Notes: a model not told the origin generated them from the sequence alone. A stretch of DNA of 64,000 nt from Curtobacterium aurantiacum (GCF_018598555.1 NZ_JAHEWN010000015.1:26612-90611), one strand, 5' to 3'. Shown: positions 8,285 through 18,672, numbered from the stretch's first letter. Numbers and translations are program-made.

Positions 8285-10378
8285 TCAGGAAGCTGCGATC
8301 GATTCCTTCGCGGCGGCCACGACGTGCTCCGTCGTGAAGCCGAACTCCTTGAAGAGCGTCTGGTAGTCGGCCGAGGCACCGAAGTGCTCGATCGAGACGC
8401 TGCGGCCCTTGTCGCCGACGATGTCGCGCCAGCTCATGGCGATGCCGGCCTCGACCGACACGCGAGCGGTGACGTCCTTCGGGAGCACCTGGTCCTGGTA
8501 GTTCTCGGACTGGGCGCGGAACCACTCGATCGACGGGGCGCTCACGACGCGGGCGTTGATGCCCTCGGCCTTGAGCTGCTCGCGAGCCTCGACCGCGATC
8601 TGGACCTCGGAACCGGTCGCGATGAGGATGACGTCCGGGGTGCCGTTCGGCGCCTCGGCCAGGATGTACGCACCCTTGGCGACGTTCTTCGCCGAGGCGA
8701 AGACCTCACCGGCGGCGTCACCCTCGCCACGCTCGAACACGGGGAGGTTCTGACGGCTCAGCGCGATGCCCGCCGGGCGGTCCGTGTGCTTGAGCATCTC
8801 GAGCCACGCGTACGCGACCTCGTTGGCGTCGGCGGGGCGGACCACGTCGAGACCCGGGATCGCACGGAGCGACGAGACCTGCTCGATCGGCTGGTGCGTC
8901 GGGCCGTCCTCGCCGAGGGCGACGGAGTCGTGGGTCCAGACGTAGATCGCCGGCGCCTGCATGAGCGCGGCGAGACGGACCGCCGGACGCATGTAGTCGC
9001 TGAAGATCAGGAACGTGCCGCCGAAGGGGCGGGTGTTCCCGTGCAGGACGATGCCGTTGAGGATCGAGCCCATGGCGTGCTCGCGGATGCCGAAGTGCAG
9101 CACGCGGCCGTACGGGTCGGTGCTCCAGGTCGACGTCGAGGCCTCGGCCGGACCGAAGGACTTGGCGCCCTCGATCGTGGTGAGGTTCGACTCGGCGAGG
9201 TCGGCCGAACCGCCCCAGAACTCGGGCATCAGCGGCGCGATGGCGTTGATGACCTTGCCGGAAGCGGCACGGGTCGAGACGGCCTTGTCCGTCGGGAAGA
9301 CCGGGAGCGCTGCTTCGAGGCCCTCCGGGAGCTCCTTCGACTGCACACGGTCGAACAGGGCCTTCTTGTCGGCGTTGGCCGCGGCCCATGCGTCGAAGGA
9401 CTTCTGCCACTCGGCGTGCTCGGCCTGGCCCTTGGCGACGGCGCCGCGGGTGTACTCGAGGACCTCGGGGGCGACCTCGAAGGTCTTGTCGGTGTCGAAT
9501 CCGAGGACCTCCTTGAGGCCCTTGATCTCGTCGGCGCCGAGCGCCGAACCGTGGATCTTGCCCGAGTTCTGCTTGGTCGGCGACGGCCAGCCGATGATCG
9601 TCTTGAGGACGATGAGCGACGGCTTGTCGGTGACCTGCTTGGCGGCCTCGATCGCGGCGTGGAGCTCCTCGGCGTCTTCCGAGTACTCGCCGTTCTTCTT
9701 CCAGTCGACGATCTGGACGTGCCAGCCGAGCGCCTCGTAGCGCTCGGGGACGCTCTCGGAGAACGCGATGTCGGTGTTGTCCTCGATCGAGATCTGGTTC
9801 GAGTCGTAGAACGCGATGAGGTTGCCGAGCTGCTGACGGCCGGCGAGCGAGCCCGCCTCGTTCGTCACGCCCTCCTGCATGTCACCGTCGCCGGCGATCA
9901 CGTAGGTGAAGTGGTCGAACGGCGACTGACCGGCCGGGGTCTCCGGGTCGAACAGGCCGCGCTCGAAGCGCTGGGCGTAGGCGAAGCCGACCGAGGACGC
10001 GAGGCCCTGGCCGAGCGGGCCGGTGGTGATCTCGACACCGTCGGTGTGGCCGTACTCCGGGTGACCCGGGGTCTTCGAGCCCCACTTGCGCAGGTGCTGC
10101 AGGTCCTCGAGCTCGAGGCCGTAGCCGTGCAGGTAGAACTGCACGTACTGGAGGATCGAGGCGTGACCGGCGGAGAGGATGAAGCGGTCGCGGCCGATCC
10201 AGGTGGCGTCGCTGGGGTCGCGACGCATCACCTTCTGGAAGAGCAGGTGGGCGAGCGGAGCGAGGCTCATCGCGGTGCCGGGGTGACCGTTGCCGGCGGC
10301 CTCGACCGAGTCGGCGGCGAGAACGCGGGCCGTGTCGACGGCCTTCCGGTCGATGGCGTCCCAGGTGAATTCAGCCAC
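8285..10378 (-). CDS. tkt: Transketolase
   Basis: Thiamine-diphosphate enzyme that moves two-carbon units between pentose and hexose phosphates. The 697-residue product shows [17 protein letters not shown] near residue 30, the cofactor motif [15 protein letters not shown], the central pyrimidine domain with [10 protein letters not shown], and [19 protein letters not shown] at 10378 is preferred: an AAGAAGGG ribosome-binding site lies about 11 bases upstream and translation gives [20 protein letters not shown], the expected start. It is the first gene of the leftward sugar-phosphate block. Confidence 0.97.
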   Translation of the reverse strand: MAEFTWDAIDRKAVDTARVLAADSVEAAGNGHPGTAMSLAPLAHLLFQKVMRRDPSDATWIGRDRFILSAGHASILQYVQFYLHGYGLELEDLQHLRKWGSKTPGHPEYGHTDGVEITTGPLGQGLASSVGFAYAQRFERGLFDPETPAGQSPFDHFTYVIAGDGDMQEGVTNEAGSLAGRQQLGNLIAFYDSNQISIEDNTDIAFSESVPERYEALGWHVQIVDWKKNGEYSEDAEELHAAIEAAKQVTDKPSLIVLKTIIGWPSPTKQNSGKIHGSALGADEIKGLKEVLGFDTDKTFEVAPEVLEYTRGAVAKGQAEHAEWQKSFDAWAAANADKKALFDRVQSKELPEGLEAALPVFPTDKAVSTRAASGKVINAIAPLMPEFWGGSADLAESNLTTIEGAKSFGPAEASTSTWSTDPYGRVLHFGIREHAMGSILNGIVLHGNTRPFGGTFLIFSDYMRPAVRLAALMQAPAIYVWTHDSVALGEDGPTHQPIEQVSSLRAIPGLDVVRPADANEVAYAWLEMLKHTDRPAGIALSRQNLPVFERGEGDAAGEVFASAKNVAKGAYILAEAPNGTPDVILIATGSEVQIAVEAREQLKAEGINARVVSAPSIEWFRAQSENYQDQVLPKDVTARVSVEAGIAMSWRDIVGDKGRSVSIEHFGASADYQTLFKEFGFTTEHVVAAAKESIAAS

Positions 10379-10787
10379 TTGGATGTTGACCCTTCTTGAT
10401 GCGACATGTGCGAGGGCTCGTGCCATCGCACGGACATGTGGCCATCCCGGGGCCGAGTCGTGTCGCCGTCTGACGGCGGCCGACCGGCTCATCGCGGCCG
10501 ACGTCATCGGGGCGCGCACTGCGGGAGGGCGTGTCCAGCATAGTGACCCGGTACTCAGAAGGGGTTCAGGTGACCCCCGATGTTCACGCCGGGGTGGACG
10601 TCGACGGGCGATCCGGGCGTGTCGGACGCGTCCGGATCACGCCGGGATGTCGGAGCGGGGCACCGTCGCGGCGCTTCCATCCCGTAAAGTGGTCGTGACC
10701 CGTGGACATTCCGGGTCAGCGCATGCCCGGACGCCGCCGCAGTCGTCCACCGAGTGTGCGAGCTGATGCGAACAGACTGAGGTTCCC
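10379..10787. other. Divergent spacer between tkt and ctaB, no gene seen
   Basis: 409 bases without a convincing coding region. On the minus strand TATGCT (complement of 10537-10542) is a good -10 candidate for tkt, with a leader of about 150 bases. On the plus strand TAAAGT at 10685-10690 is a -10 candidate for ctaB. No clear -35 elements or riboswitch structure were recognised. Confidence 0.5.
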
Positions 10788-11729
10788 TTGCCGACTGCCA
10801 CCGTGACCCGGCCAGACACCGATCGACCCCGATCGCCGCTGTCCCGCAAGGTCCGTGCGTACGTCTCGTTGACGAAGCCGCGCGTGATGGAGCTGCTGCT
10901 CGTCACCACGGCGCCGACGATGTTCCTCGCCGAGCGCGGCGTCCCCGACCTGTGGCTCGTCTTCTGGACCATGCTCGGCGGTGCGATGTCGGCCGGTTCG
11001 GCTTCGGCCTTCAACTGCTACATCGACCGTGACATCGACCGGCTGATGAAGCGGACGAGCACCCGCCCGCTCGTCACCGGTGAGTTGTCCGACCGCGAGG
11101 CCCTCGTGTTCTCGTGGGTGCTCGGCATCCTGTCGACGGCGGTCCTCGGGTTCCTGGTGAACTGGCTCGCCGCGGCGCTGAGCGTCATCGCGATCCTCAT
11201 CTACGTCTTCCTGTACACGCTGTGGCTCAAGCGCCGGACCCCGCAGAACATCGTGTGGGGCGGTTCGGCCGGCTGCATGCCCGTGCTCATCGGCTGGGCG
11301 GGCGTGACCGGGTCGCTGACCTGGACCCCGGTCATCCTGTTCATGGTGATCTTCCTCTGGACGCCGCCGCACTACTGGCCGCTGTCGATGAAGTACCGCG
11401 ACGACTACGACGCGGCCGACGTGCCGATGCTCGCCGTGGTACGCGGCCGCACCGTCGTCGGCCTGCAGGTCGTGCTGTACGCCTGGGCGACGCTCGTCTG
11501 CTCGCTCCTGCTCATCCCCGTCGGGCACATGGGGCCGCTCTACACGGTGGTCGCGCTGGCCGGCGGCATCTGGTTCGTGGTCGAGTCGCACCGTCTGTAC
11601 TCGCGGGCGATCCAGCACGTCGAGCACGTGCACCCGATGCGGGTGTTCCACAGCTCGATCACGTACCTGACGCTGCTCTTCATCGCCGTGGGCATCGACC
11701 CGCTGCTCCCGCAGGTCTTCACCTTCTAG
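10788..11729 (+). CDS. ctaB: Haem O synthase (protohaem IX farnesyltransferase)
   Basis: Integral membrane prenyltransferase that attaches a farnesyl group to haem B, giving haem O for terminal oxidases. The 313-residue protein is rich in membrane helices. It has [16 protein letters not shown], the Asp-rich prenyl-diphosphate motif [15 protein letters not shown], and the second motif [13 protein letters not shown] late [12 protein letters not shown] segment is characteristic. The TTG start at 10788 follows GAGG and is the only family-consistent start seen; an in-frame GTG at 10803 is possible. It faces ctaA, whose enzyme uses its product. Confidence 0.96.
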   Translation: MPTATVTRPDTDRPRSPLSRKVRAYVSLTKPRVMELLLVTTAPTMFLAERGVPDLWLVFWTMLGGAMSAGSASAFNCYIDRDIDRLMKRTSTRPLVTGELSDREALVFSWVLGILSTAVLGFLVNWLAAALSVIAILIYVFLYTLWLKRRTPQNIVWGGSAGCMPVLIGWAGVTGSLTWTPVILFMVIFLWTPPHYWPLSMKYRDDYDAADVPMLAVVRGRTVVGLQVVLYAWATLVCSLLLIPVGHMGPLYTVVALAGGIWFVVESHRLYSRAIQHVEHVHPMRVFHSSITYLTLLFIAVGIDPLLPQVFTF

Positions 11730-11872
11730 GTCGGTCGCGCCCGGGTCCGCGTCCGCGCCCGCGCGAGCTCGGTCTGCAGGACGCCGTCGTGTCCGTTTGA
11801 CGCCGTCGTGTCGCCGCGGTGCGGTCGTTTCCGTACGACGCCGTCGTGTCGGCATGACGCCACCCATCCGCC

Positions 11873-11900
11873 GAGACGCCGCCGAAACCGGCGGCGTCTC
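11873..11900 (+). terminator. Hairpin downstream of ctaB
   Basis: GAGACGCCGCCG (11873-11884) and CGGCGGCGTCTC (11889-11900) are exact complements around a four-base AAAC loop. The hairpin lies about 145 bases past the ctaB stop and could end that transcript; the distance keeps confidence moderate. Confidence 0.45.
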
Positions 11901-12144
11901 GAGCGTTCGGCGGCGTTCTCGGACGACGCCGGCGTCCTGTACAGGGCACGAGGCGGCCTGGAGGCACGGTGCGAGCCCGCCACGGGCCTCCCGTCCGGTG
12001 CGGACTGCGTGGGCCGCGGGGCGGACGCGAGTGGCCGCGGATCGCGGATGGTGCGGTCGTGGTGCGACGGAGTCGATGTCGTACGACGTCGGCGGTGTCG
12101 TTCCGCGTCAGCAGCGCCTCGCCCGACCCCGCCCACTGCAAACA

Positions 12145-12180
12145 CGACACCCCACGAGTCGAGCGACTCGTGGGGTGTCG
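12145..12180. terminator. 36-base palindrome after ctaA
   Basis: CGACACCCCACGAGTCG (12145-12161) and its exact complement (12164-12180) are separated by two bases. It sits 36 bases beyond the ctaA stop, in a convergent spacer, and probably terminates ctaA. Its core CGACACC(C/T)CACG recurs in the hairpin after fabG at 23204-23243. Confidence 0.7.
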
Positions 12181-12215
12181 GAGAACGGATGTCGTGCGTT
12201 CGACGCGCCCGGGCG

Positions 12216-13190
12216 TCAGGCGTCGATGGGTTCCCGCACGGCACTGCGGCCGGCCGCGGCCCGCGTCGAGAGCACCACGGCGGTCACGGCACCGACGAGC
12301 AGCCCGGCGAGCACCATGTGCGTGCCGACGAGTCCGACGGGCAGGCCCGTCCGTGCCTGGGTGAGCCCGACGGCGATCTGCAGGAACTCGACGACGAGCA
12401 GCATGAGCGGCCACTTGCTCGGGCGGCCCAGGCGGACGGCGCCGATGACGAGCACCAGGGTCAGTGCGAAGAGCGCGTACGCGGGCCAGGCGTGCACGTG
12501 CTCCATCACCGCGGGGTCGAACCCGGTGCGGTGCAGGCGTCCGCCGTCGACCGCCGCGTCGGCTCCGGCGTGCGGCCCGCTGCCGGTGGTGAGGATGCCG
12601 ACCAGCACGGTCACGACGACGGCGGCCACGGTGCCCCGGACGACACCCCTGTACCAGCCGGGGACGAGGCGCTCCGCGGTGCGGGGGCCGTTCGTCGTGC
12701 GGTAGACCAGGGCAGCGGTCACCGAGGTGAGCGCCGCGGAGACCACGAAGTGCAGCCCGACCACGAAGGGGTTCAGGTTCGTCCAGACGCTCATGCCGCC
12801 GATGACGGCCTGCACGGGGATCGCGACGCCCTGAGCGAACGCCAGCCAGAAGAGTTCGGGGCGCGTGCGGAGCATCCGGACGACCGCGAGGAACATCGCG
12901 ACGGCGACGATCACGAGCACGAAGGTGAGCAGACGGTTGCCGAACTCGATGACGCCGTGGATGCCCATCTCCGGCGTGGAGACCAGCGAATCCGCCGTGC
13001 ACTTGGGCCAGGTGGGGCATCCGAGGCCCGAGGCGGTGAGGCGCACGAGGCCTCCGGTGCCGATCAGCACGACCTCGACCACGAAGGACGCCCAGGCCAG
13101 TGCGACGACGCGACGGTCGACCACGCGGGGGAGCGACCACCACCGTCCGGTCCGGAGATCCTGCTCGACGGGGGATCCGACGCGTGTCAC
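12216..13190 (-). CDS. ctaA: Haem A synthase
   Basis: Membrane enzyme that oxidises the C8 methyl group of haem O to give haem A for aa3-type cytochrome oxidase. The 324-residue product has about eight hydrophobic helices. Diagnostic parts are [19 protein letters not shown] with the extracellular cysteine pair, [12 protein letters not shown] with a haem-ligand histidine, and later histidines in [19 protein letters not shown] and [11 protein letters not shown] at 13190 lies after GAAGGCACC. ctaB converges on it. With the SURF1 gene at 20588 it indicates aerobic respiration through an aa3 oxidase. Confidence 0.95.
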   Translation of the reverse strand: MTRVGSPVEQDLRTGRWWSLPRVVDRRVVALAWASFVVEVVLIGTGGLVRLTASGLGCPTWPKCTADSLVSTPEMGIHGVIEFGNRLLTFVLVIVAVAMFLAVVRMLRTRPELFWLAFAQGVAIPVQAVIGGMSVWTNLNPFVVGLHFVVSAALTSVTAALVYRTTNGPRTAERLVPGWYRGVVRGTVAAVVVTVLVGILTTGSGPHAGADAAVDGGRLHRTGFDPAVMEHVHAWPAYALFALTLVLVIGAVRLGRPSKWPLMLLVVEFLQIAVGLTQARTGLPVGLVGTHMVLAGLLVGAVTAVVLSTRAAAGRSAVREPIDA

Positions 13191-13441
13191 GAGGGTGGTG
13201 CCTTCCTGTTGTTCCGTGCAGTGAACCTGTAGGATTCGAGGGTTCAGCAGCAGTCAAGTCTAGGCAGGCGCCGGCTCCGAATGAGCCGAGATCGCCGATC
13301 ACTCCACGGACTGCGTGGAACCATTGTCGTTGCGAGGGAGCAGCACCGGGTCCGCATGTCAGCGGTCCGCGGTGGAATGGCGTCCAGACGCCACGGGTTG
13401 ACACCTGCAACGCTGTCCCGCGAGAAGGAAACGAGGAGACC
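13191..13441. promoter_or_regulatory. Divergent ctaA/sufB control region with a long sufB leader
   Basis: TAGGAT at 13230-13235 is a -10 candidate for sufB and would give a leader of about 200 bases. Within that leader are short hairpins, among them TCCACGGACTGCGTGGA and TGGCGTCCAGACGCCA. No SufR or IscR gene is adjacent and no known binding site was recognised. The placement of these elements is inferred. Confidence 0.4.
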
Positions 13442-14860
13442 ATGTCCGACGTGCTCATCGACCGTCCCGAGCTCGAAGGTCTCGGCCAATACGAGTTCGG
13501 CTGGTCCGACTCCGACTCGGCAGGGTCCTCCGCCCGTCGTGGGATCTCGGAAGAGGTCGTCACCGACATCTCGAACCTCAAGAACGAGCCCGAGTGGATG
13601 CTGAAGAACCGCCTCAAGGGGTTGTCGCTCTTCGGCCGCAAGCCGATGCCGACGTGGGGTGCCGACCTGACGGGCATCGACTTCGACAACATCAAGTACT
13701 TCGTCCGCTCCACCGAGAAGCAGGCGCAGTCGTGGGAAGACCTCCCCGAGGACATCCGTGCGACCTACGAGAAGCTCGGCATCCCCGAGGCCGAGCGCCA
13801 GCGCCTGGTCGCCGGCGTCGCCGCGCAGTACGAGTCCGAGGTCGTCTACCACCAGATCCGCGAGGACCTGGAGCAGCAGGGCGTCATCTTCATGGACACC
13901 GACACGGCGCTCCGTGAGCACCCGGAGCTGTTCGAGGAGTACTTCGGCACCGTGATCCCGGCCGGCGACAACAAGTTCGCCGCGCTGAACACGGCCGTGT
14001 GGTCCGGTGGCTCGTTCGTCTACGTCCCGAAGGGCGTCCACGTCGAGATCCCGCTGCAGGCCTACTTCCGGATCAACACCGAGAACATGGGTCAGTTCGA
14101 GCGGACGCTGATCATCGCGGACGAGGACTCGTACGTCCACTACATCGAGGGCTGCACCGCCCCGATCTACAAGTCCGACTCCCTGCACTCGGCCGTCGTC
14201 GAGATCATCGTGAAGAAGAACGCCCGCGTTCGCTACACGACGATCCAGAACTGGTCGAACAACGTCTACAACCTCGTCACCAAGCGCGCGATCGCGCACG
14301 AGGGCGCGACGATGGAGTGGATCGACGGCAACATCGGCTCCAAGGTCACGATGAAGTACCCGTCGATCTACCTCGCCGGTGAGCACGCCAAGGGCGAGAC
14401 GCTCTCCGTCGCCTTCGCAGGCCCCGGTCAGCACCAGGACGCCGGCGCGAAGATGATCCACATGGCGCCGTACACGACGTCGTCGATCGTCTCGAAGTCG
14501 ATCGCCCGTGGCGGCGGTCGTGCGGGCTACCGCGGAGAGGTCCGGGTGGACCCGGGAGCGCACCACGCCGCCAACACCGTGCGCTGTGACGCCCTGCTCG
14601 TCGACACGATCAGCCGGAGCGACACGTACCCGGCGATCGACATCCGCGTCGACGACGTCCAGCTGGGCCACGAGGCCACGGTCTCGCGTGTCAGCGAGGA
14701 GCAGCTCTTCTACCTCATGTCCCGTGGCATGGCCGAGGACGAGGCGATGGCGATGATCGTCCGTGGCTTCATCGAGCCGATCGCCCGCGAGCTCCCCATG
14801 GAGTACGCACTCGAACTCAACAAGCTCATCGAGATGAGCATGGAAGGATCCGTCGGCTAG
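13442..14860 (+). CDS. sufB: Fe-S cluster assembly scaffold protein SufB
   Basis: Scaffold subunit of the SufBCD complex that builds iron-sulfur clusters in the cytosol. The 472-residue protein shows [17 protein letters not shown] near residue 40, [38 protein letters not shown], and [11 protein letters not shown] with a conserved cysteine. ATG at 13442 follows GAAGGAAACGAGGAG. sufD begins at the next base after its stop. It heads the operon sufB-sufD-Rieske-sufC-sufT. Confidence 0.97.
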   Translation: MSDVLIDRPELEGLGQYEFGWSDSDSAGSSARRGISEEVVTDISNLKNEPEWMLKNRLKGLSLFGRKPMPTWGADLTGIDFDNIKYFVRSTEKQAQSWEDLPEDIRATYEKLGIPEAERQRLVAGVAAQYESEVVYHQIREDLEQQGVIFMDTDTALREHPELFEEYFGTVIPAGDNKFAALNTAVWSGGSFVYVPKGVHVEIPLQAYFRINTENMGQFERTLIIADEDSYVHYIEGCTAPIYKSDSLHSAVVEIIVKKNARVRYTTIQNWSNNVYNLVTKRAIAHEGATMEWIDGNIGSKVTMKYPSIYLAGEHAKGETLSVAFAGPGQHQDAGAKMIHMAPYTTSSIVSKSIARGGGRAGYRGEVRVDPGAHHAANTVRCDALLVDTISRSDTYPAIDIRVDDVQLGHEATVSRVSEEQLFYLMSRGMAEDEAMAMIVRGFIEPIARELPMEYALELNKLIEMSMEGSVG

Positions 14861-16171
14861 ATGTCCAGCACCACCCCTCCCCACATCGACCAGCCGATCG
14901 AGCCCGCTGCCGCAGCGCAGGGCGGTACCCAGCACGGCGCCGGAGCCCACTCCGACGGCGGCTGGGACGCCCCCGACAAGAAGGTGCCGGTCCAGACCCG
15001 CTCGGAGCGGTTCCAGTCCGGCGACGTCGAGGCGTTCCCGAAGGTCACCGGCCGAGAGGTCAACTGGAAGTTCGCGCCGCTGACCAAGCTCCAGCCGCTG
15101 CTGGACGGCGCGCTCGACGGATCCGCCTACCCGTACCTCGCAAGGCAGTCCGAGGGCGCCGACGTCGAGTGGGGTCGCAGCGACGACCCCCGTGTCGGCA
15201 CCGCCGGTCTCCCCGAAGACCGAGCTGCGGCCGCAGCCTGGAGCGCTCGTGACGCGGTGCTCGCGATCACGATCAAGGCCACCGAAGAGCACGAGTTCAT
15301 CACGGTGACCCGTTCCGACTTCGGGTCGCAGCCCCGCGCCGCGCACACGGTCATCACGGCCGAGCCGAACGCGCAGGGCATCGTCGTGCTCGACAACCGC
15401 GGCAGCGCCCTGCTCAGCGAGAACGTCGAGATCGTCGCGCAGCAGAACGCACGACTGACCGTCGTCAGCCTGCAGGACTGGGACGACGACGCGGTGCACG
15501 TCTCGACGCACTTCGCCGAGGTCGGCCGCGACGCCTTCCTGAAGCACGTCGTGGTCTCGCTCGGCGGCGACGTCATCCGGGTCAACCCCTCGACGCACCT
15601 CGGTGCGCAGGGTGCCGACACGGAGATGTACGGCGTGTACTTCGCCGACGCCGGCCAGTACATCGAGCAGCAGGTCTACGTGAACCACGACGCGCCGAAC
15701 ACGCGCGGTCGGGTCAACTACAAGGGCGCGCTGCAGGGCCAGGGTGCGCACACCGTCTGGATCGGCGACGTGCTGATCGGTCGTGCCGGTGACGGCACCG
15801 ACTCGTACGAGCAGAACCGCAACCTCGTGCTGACGGACGGCACCCGTGCCGACAGCATCCCGAACCTCGAGATCGAGACGGGCAACATCGAGGGCGCCGG
15901 CCACGCGAGTGCGACCGGTCGCTTCGACGACGAGCAGCTGTTCTACCTGCAGTCCCGCGGAGTCCCGGAAGAAGAAGCACGGCGCCTCGTCGTGCTCGGC
16001 TTCCTGGTCGAGGTCATCCAGAAGATCGGTGCGCCCGAGCTCGAGGAACGCCTCATCGCGGCGGTCGAGCAGGAGCTGGCCGAGGGCCGTTCGGTCATCG
16101 CCGCACCGGCTGAGCCCAGCACAACGGCGGCCAACGCGACGGAGGCCAACGGCTCGGAGGCCAACGCCTGA
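14861..16171 (+). CDS. sufD: Fe-S cluster assembly protein SufD
   Basis: Paralogue of SufB that partners with it and with SufC in the assembly complex. The 436-residue product has the SufBD beta-helix core: VVLDNRGSALLSENVEI, ADTEMYGVYFADAGQYIEQQ, the histidine segment YVNHDAPNTRGRVNYKGAL and the C-terminal DDEQLFYLQSRGVPEEEAR that parallels SufB. The first 45 residues and the last 30 are low-complexity, rich in Ala, Thr and Glu, and probably disordered. The stop overlaps the next start by one base (TGATG). Confidence 0.95.
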   Translation: MSSTTPPHIDQPIEPAAAAQGGTQHGAGAHSDGGWDAPDKKVPVQTRSERFQSGDVEAFPKVTGREVNWKFAPLTKLQPLLDGALDGSAYPYLARQSEGADVEWGRSDDPRVGTAGLPEDRAAAAAWSARDAVLAITIKATEEHEFITVTRSDFGSQPRAAHTVITAEPNAQGIVVLDNRGSALLSENVEIVAQQNARLTVVSLQDWDDDAVHVSTHFAEVGRDAFLKHVVVSLGGDVIRVNPSTHLGAQGADTEMYGVYFADAGQYIEQQVYVNHDAPNTRGRVNYKGALQGQGAHTVWIGDVLIGRAGDGTDSYEQNRNLVLTDGTRADSIPNLEIETGNIEGAGHASATGRFDDEQLFYLQSRGVPEEEARRLVVLGFLVEVIQKIGAPELEERLIAAVEQELAEGRSVIAAPAEPSTTAANATEANGSEANA

Positions 16172-16497
16172 TGGCCGAGAAGGTCTGCGCCGAAGCCGAC
16201 ATCGCGGTGGACAGCCCGATGCGGGTGGTCGTCGACGGCACGGCGGTCGCGATCGTCAAGGACTCGTCCGGCACGGTCCACGCCATCGGCGACACCTGCA
16301 CGCACGGCGACATCTCGCTGGCCGAGGGCTTCGTCGAGGGTGACTCGCTGGAGTGCTGGGCCCACGGGTCCCGCTTCTCGCTGAGCACCGGCAAGCCGCA
16401 GAACTTCCCGGCCTACGAGCCCGTCCCGGTCTTCCGGGTCGAGGTCCGCGACGGCGATGTCTACGTCGACGTGCAGGACGTCGTCCCGGTCGACTGA
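16171..16497 (+). CDS. Rieske-type [2Fe-2S] protein in the suf operon
   Basis: A 108-residue non-haem Rieske ferredoxin. Cluster ligands are clear: C43 and H45 in DTCTHGDISL and C62 and H65 in ECWAHGSRFS. It has no membrane anchor, unlike respiratory Rieske proteins. Its start overlaps the sufD stop by one base, and sufC follows after 57 bases, so it belongs to the suf operon, as is common in actinobacteria. It may supply electrons or accept a new cluster; its exact partner cannot be read from sequence. Confidence 0.92.
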   Translation: MAEKVCAEADIAVDSPMRVVVDGTAVAIVKDSSGTVHAIGDTCTHGDISLAEGFVEGDSLECWAHGSRFSLSTGKPQNFPAYEPVPVFRVEVRDGDVYVDVQDVVPVD

Positions 16498-16554
16498 GCA
16501 CCCCCAACACTTCCCGCGGCTGACGCCGCACACAGCTGCAACCGAAGGAACGCA

Positions 16555-17328
16555 ATGTCCACTCTGGAAATCCGTGACCTCAAGGTCTCGATCGACACCG
16601 ATCAGGGCACCAAGGAGATCCTGAAGGGTGTCGACCTCACCATCAACGAGGGCGAGATCCACGCGATCATGGGGCCGAACGGCTCCGGCAAGTCCACCCT
16701 GGCGTACACGATCGCCGGGCACCCCCGGTACAACGTCGTCGGTGGCACGATCACCCTCGACGGCGAGGACGTCCTCGCGATGAGCGTCGACGAGCGTGCC
16801 CGTGCCGGCATGTTCCTCGCGATGCAGTACCCGGTCGAGATCCCCGGCGTCACGGTGTCGAACTTCCTCCGTACCGCGAAGACGGCGATCGACGGCGAGG
16901 CCCCGGCCCTGCGCGGCTGGATCAAGGAGCTCCGCCAGTCGATGGCCGACCTCAAGATGGACTCGTCGTTCGCCGAGCGCAACGTCAACGAGGGCTTCTC
17001 CGGTGGTGAGAAGAAGCGCCACGAGATCATGCAGCTCGAGCTCCTCAAGCCGAAGTTCGCCGTCCTCGACGAGACCGACTCCGGCCTCGACGTCGACGCG
17101 CTGAAGATCGTGTCCGAGGGCGTCAACCGTGCGAAGGCCGCGACCGGCCTCGGCGTGCTGCTCATCACCCACTACACCCGCATCCTCCGCTACATCAAGC
17201 CGGACTTCGTGCACGTGTTCGTCGCCGGCAAGATCGCGGAGCAGGGCGGCCCCGAGCTCGCCGACCGCCTCGAGAACGAGGGCTACGACCGCTACGTGCA
17301 GGTCGCCGCCGCCGAGGCGCAGGCCTGA
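16555..17328 (+). CDS. sufC: Fe-S cluster assembly ATPase SufC
   Basis: ABC-type ATPase that drives conformational change in the SufBCD scaffold. The 257-residue protein has Walker [10 protein letters not shown] at residue 40, the SufC-typical Q-loop region [12 protein letters not shown], signature [14 protein letters not shown], Walker [12 protein letters not shown] and the switch histidine in [13 protein letters not shown] at 16555 follows AAGGAACGCA. Its stop overlaps the next start (TGATG), coupling it to the SufT-like gene. Confidence 0.97.
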   Translation: MSTLEIRDLKVSIDTDQGTKEILKGVDLTINEGEIHAIMGPNGSGKSTLAYTIAGHPRYNVVGGTITLDGEDVLAMSVDERARAGMFLAMQYPVEIPGVTVSNFLRTAKTAIDGEAPALRGWIKELRQSMADLKMDSSFAERNVNEGFSGGEKKRHEIMQLELLKPKFAVLDETDSGLDVDALKIVSEGVNRAKAATGLGVLLITHYTRILRYIKPDFVHVFVAGKIAEQGGPELADRLENEGYDRYVQVAAAEAQA

Positions 17329-17657
17329 TGATCGCCGCACTCGCTCCCGACAAGTTCGACGAGGTCGTCGAGGGCCTGAAGGAGGTCCAGGACCCGGAGC
17401 TCGGCGTGAACATCGTCGACCTCGGCCTGATCTACGACCTCGCCTGGGACGACGACGCCAACGCGCTCGTCATCAGCATGACGCTCACCAGCGCCGGCTG
17501 CCCCCTGACCGACGTCATCGAGGGTGACACCGCGAACGCCCTCGACGGCATCGTGGACGCCTTCCGGATCAACTGGGTCTGGATGCCGCCGTGGGGTCCG
17601 GAACGGATCACCGACGACGGACGCGAGATGATGCGCGCCCTCGGGTTCGCGATCTAG
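17328..17657 (+). CDS. SufT-like MIP18/DUF59 Fe-S maturation protein
   Basis: A 109-residue member of the DUF59 family, whose members help mature iron-sulfur proteins. It shows the family landmarks VQDPELGVNIVDLGLIY and the invariant cysteine region MTLTSAGCPLTD, then WMPPWGPERITDDGR. It overlaps sufC by one base and closes the suf operon. No cysteine desulfurase (sufS) or sufU gene follows, so those must lie elsewhere in the genome. Naming it sufT is reasonable by context, but the symbol is not assigned here. Confidence 0.9.
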   Translation: MIAALAPDKFDEVVEGLKEVQDPELGVNIVDLGLIYDLAWDDDANALVISMTLTSAGCPLTDVIEGDTANALDGIVDAFRINWVWMPPWGPERITDDGREMMRALGFAI

Positions 17658-17671
17658 TCGCGACCCACCCG

Positions 17672-17711
17672 GACGGGAGGCGCGGTGCCAGCTGGCACCG
17701 CGCCTCCCGTT
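17672..17711. repeat. GGGAGGC-family palindrome, copy 3
   Basis: A 38-base perfect palindrome core (17673-17710, starting ACGGGAGGCGCGGTG) between the convergent sufT-like gene and bioY, 15 bases beyond the former's stop. It is almost identical to the copy at 51334-51373 and probably terminates the suf operon. Confidence 0.85.
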
Positions 17712-17911
17712 CGTCTGTGCGCACGCCACGCGCGGGGCGCGACGCCGATCGGTCGCAACCGCCCGCTCACCTTCCCCGGGCGGTCACGTTCTGTCGGCTG
17801 GCCGTGCTCCAGGCGACGGAACGTGACCACTCGGCGTCCGGGCGACGGGAAGTCATGACCGACCGACACCCCGTCTCCGCACCGACACCCCGTCCCCGCG
17901 CCCGACGCAGA

Positions 17912-17942
17912 ACGGCCCCGCACCGAACCGGTGCGGGGCCGT
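17912..17942 (-). terminator. Terminator after bioY
   Basis: ACGGCCCCGCACCG (17912-17925) pairs perfectly with CGGTGCGGGGCCGT (17929-17942) across a three-base loop, beginning 15 bases past the bioY stop. Confidence 0.75.
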
Positions 17943-17956
17943 ACTCGTACGCGACG

Positions 17957-18556
17957 TCAGCGGCGGCCGACGGCCTTCCACGCGAGGGGCAGGATGCCGG
18001 CCGCGATGAGGGCCTTGGCGATGCCGCCGACGATGAACGGGTACAGGCCGGCGGCGAGCACCGACTGCAGGTCGTTCGGTGCACCGAGCTGACCGAGCGC
18101 CATGGCCAGGTACGGCAGGCCGGTCACGAACGGGATGGCACTCGCGAGCAGCATCGCGACCGCCGCACGGCCGACGTTGCGGTCCCAGTTGCGACGGGCG
18201 AGCCAGCCGACGAGCCCGGCGGCGGGGATGAACCCGATGACGTAGCCGAAGCTCGGCAGCGCGAGGGCCTGCAGCCCGCCCTGCATGTCGGCGAAGAACG
18301 GGGCACCCGCGAGTCCCGCGACCGCGTAGACGAGCAGCGAGAGCATGCCGCGGCGGGCACCGAGCGTCGCGCCGACGAGCACGACGGCGAGCGTCTGCCC
18401 GGTGATCGGGACCGGCCACATCGGGACCTCGAGCTGCGCCATCGCGGCGGTGAACAGGGCTCCGCCGGCGACGAGGGCGGCGTCGGTGGCCAGCCCGTGC
18501 GTGCGCAGACGGTCGGCGAGGACTGCGCGGGGAGCGAACCCGGTGGCGTTCGTCAT
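17957..18556 (-). CDS. bioY: Biotin transporter substrate-binding subunit BioY
   Basis: S-component that captures biotin for an ECF-type importer in the cytoplasmic membrane. The 199-residue protein has about six hydrophobic helices and the BioY pattern VPMWPVPITGQTLAV, then LGARRGMLSLLVYAVAGLAG and SFGYVIGFIPAAGLVGWLA. ATG at 18556 is supported by an AGGAGA ribosome-binding site. No bioM or bioN genes adjoin it, so it either works alone or uses a shared energising module. It is divergent from the ABC-F gene. Confidence 0.93.
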   Translation of the reverse strand: MTNATGFAPRAVLADRLRTHGLATDAALVAGGALFTAAMAQLEVPMWPVPITGQTLAVVLVGATLGARRGMLSLLVYAVAGLAGAPFFADMQGGLQALALPSFGYVIGFIPAAGLVGWLARRNWDRNVGRAAVAMLLASAIPFVTGLPYLAMALGQLGAPNDLQSVLAAGLYPFIVGGIAKALIAAGILPLAWKAVGRR

Positions 18557-18672
18557 GGATTCTCCTAGAATGGACTGCTGGTCCCGTTTCGGAACCATCG
18601 GTCCCGTCAGCGTAGCGGTGCACCTCACGCACACACCGTTGTGCAAACCCACCAACTGATTGGACGTCCACT

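Larger units (their letters stand above)
11730..12215. other. Repeat-rich spacer between convergent ctaB and ctaA
   Basis: 486 bases with no credible gene. It contains three copies of GACGCCGTCGTGTC (near 11780, 11799 and 11838), a 12-base-pair hairpin at 11873-11900 (GAGACGCCGCCG, AAAC loop), a degenerate GGGAGGC-family element near 11958-11998, and a 36-base near-perfect palindrome at 12145-12180. Confidence 0.7.

Noticed and set aside
8198..10399. A 733-codon open frame on the plus strand across tkt
   Set aside because: It is antisense to a clear transketolase, and its sequence is a high-GC shadow rich in Arg, Val, Asp and Leu with no domain.
10290..10766. A small gene in the tkt/ctaB spacer
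   Set aside because: The frame begins inside tkt on the opposite strand, and the composition is not protein-like.
13191..13441. Riboswitch in the sufB leader
   Set aside because: The leader is long and has short hairpins, but no known riboswitch core could be matched.
13244..15904. An 886-codon open frame on the minus strand across sufB and sufD
   Set aside because: It lies opposite two well-supported genes, has no recognisable motif and has the usual composition of third-position GC shadows.
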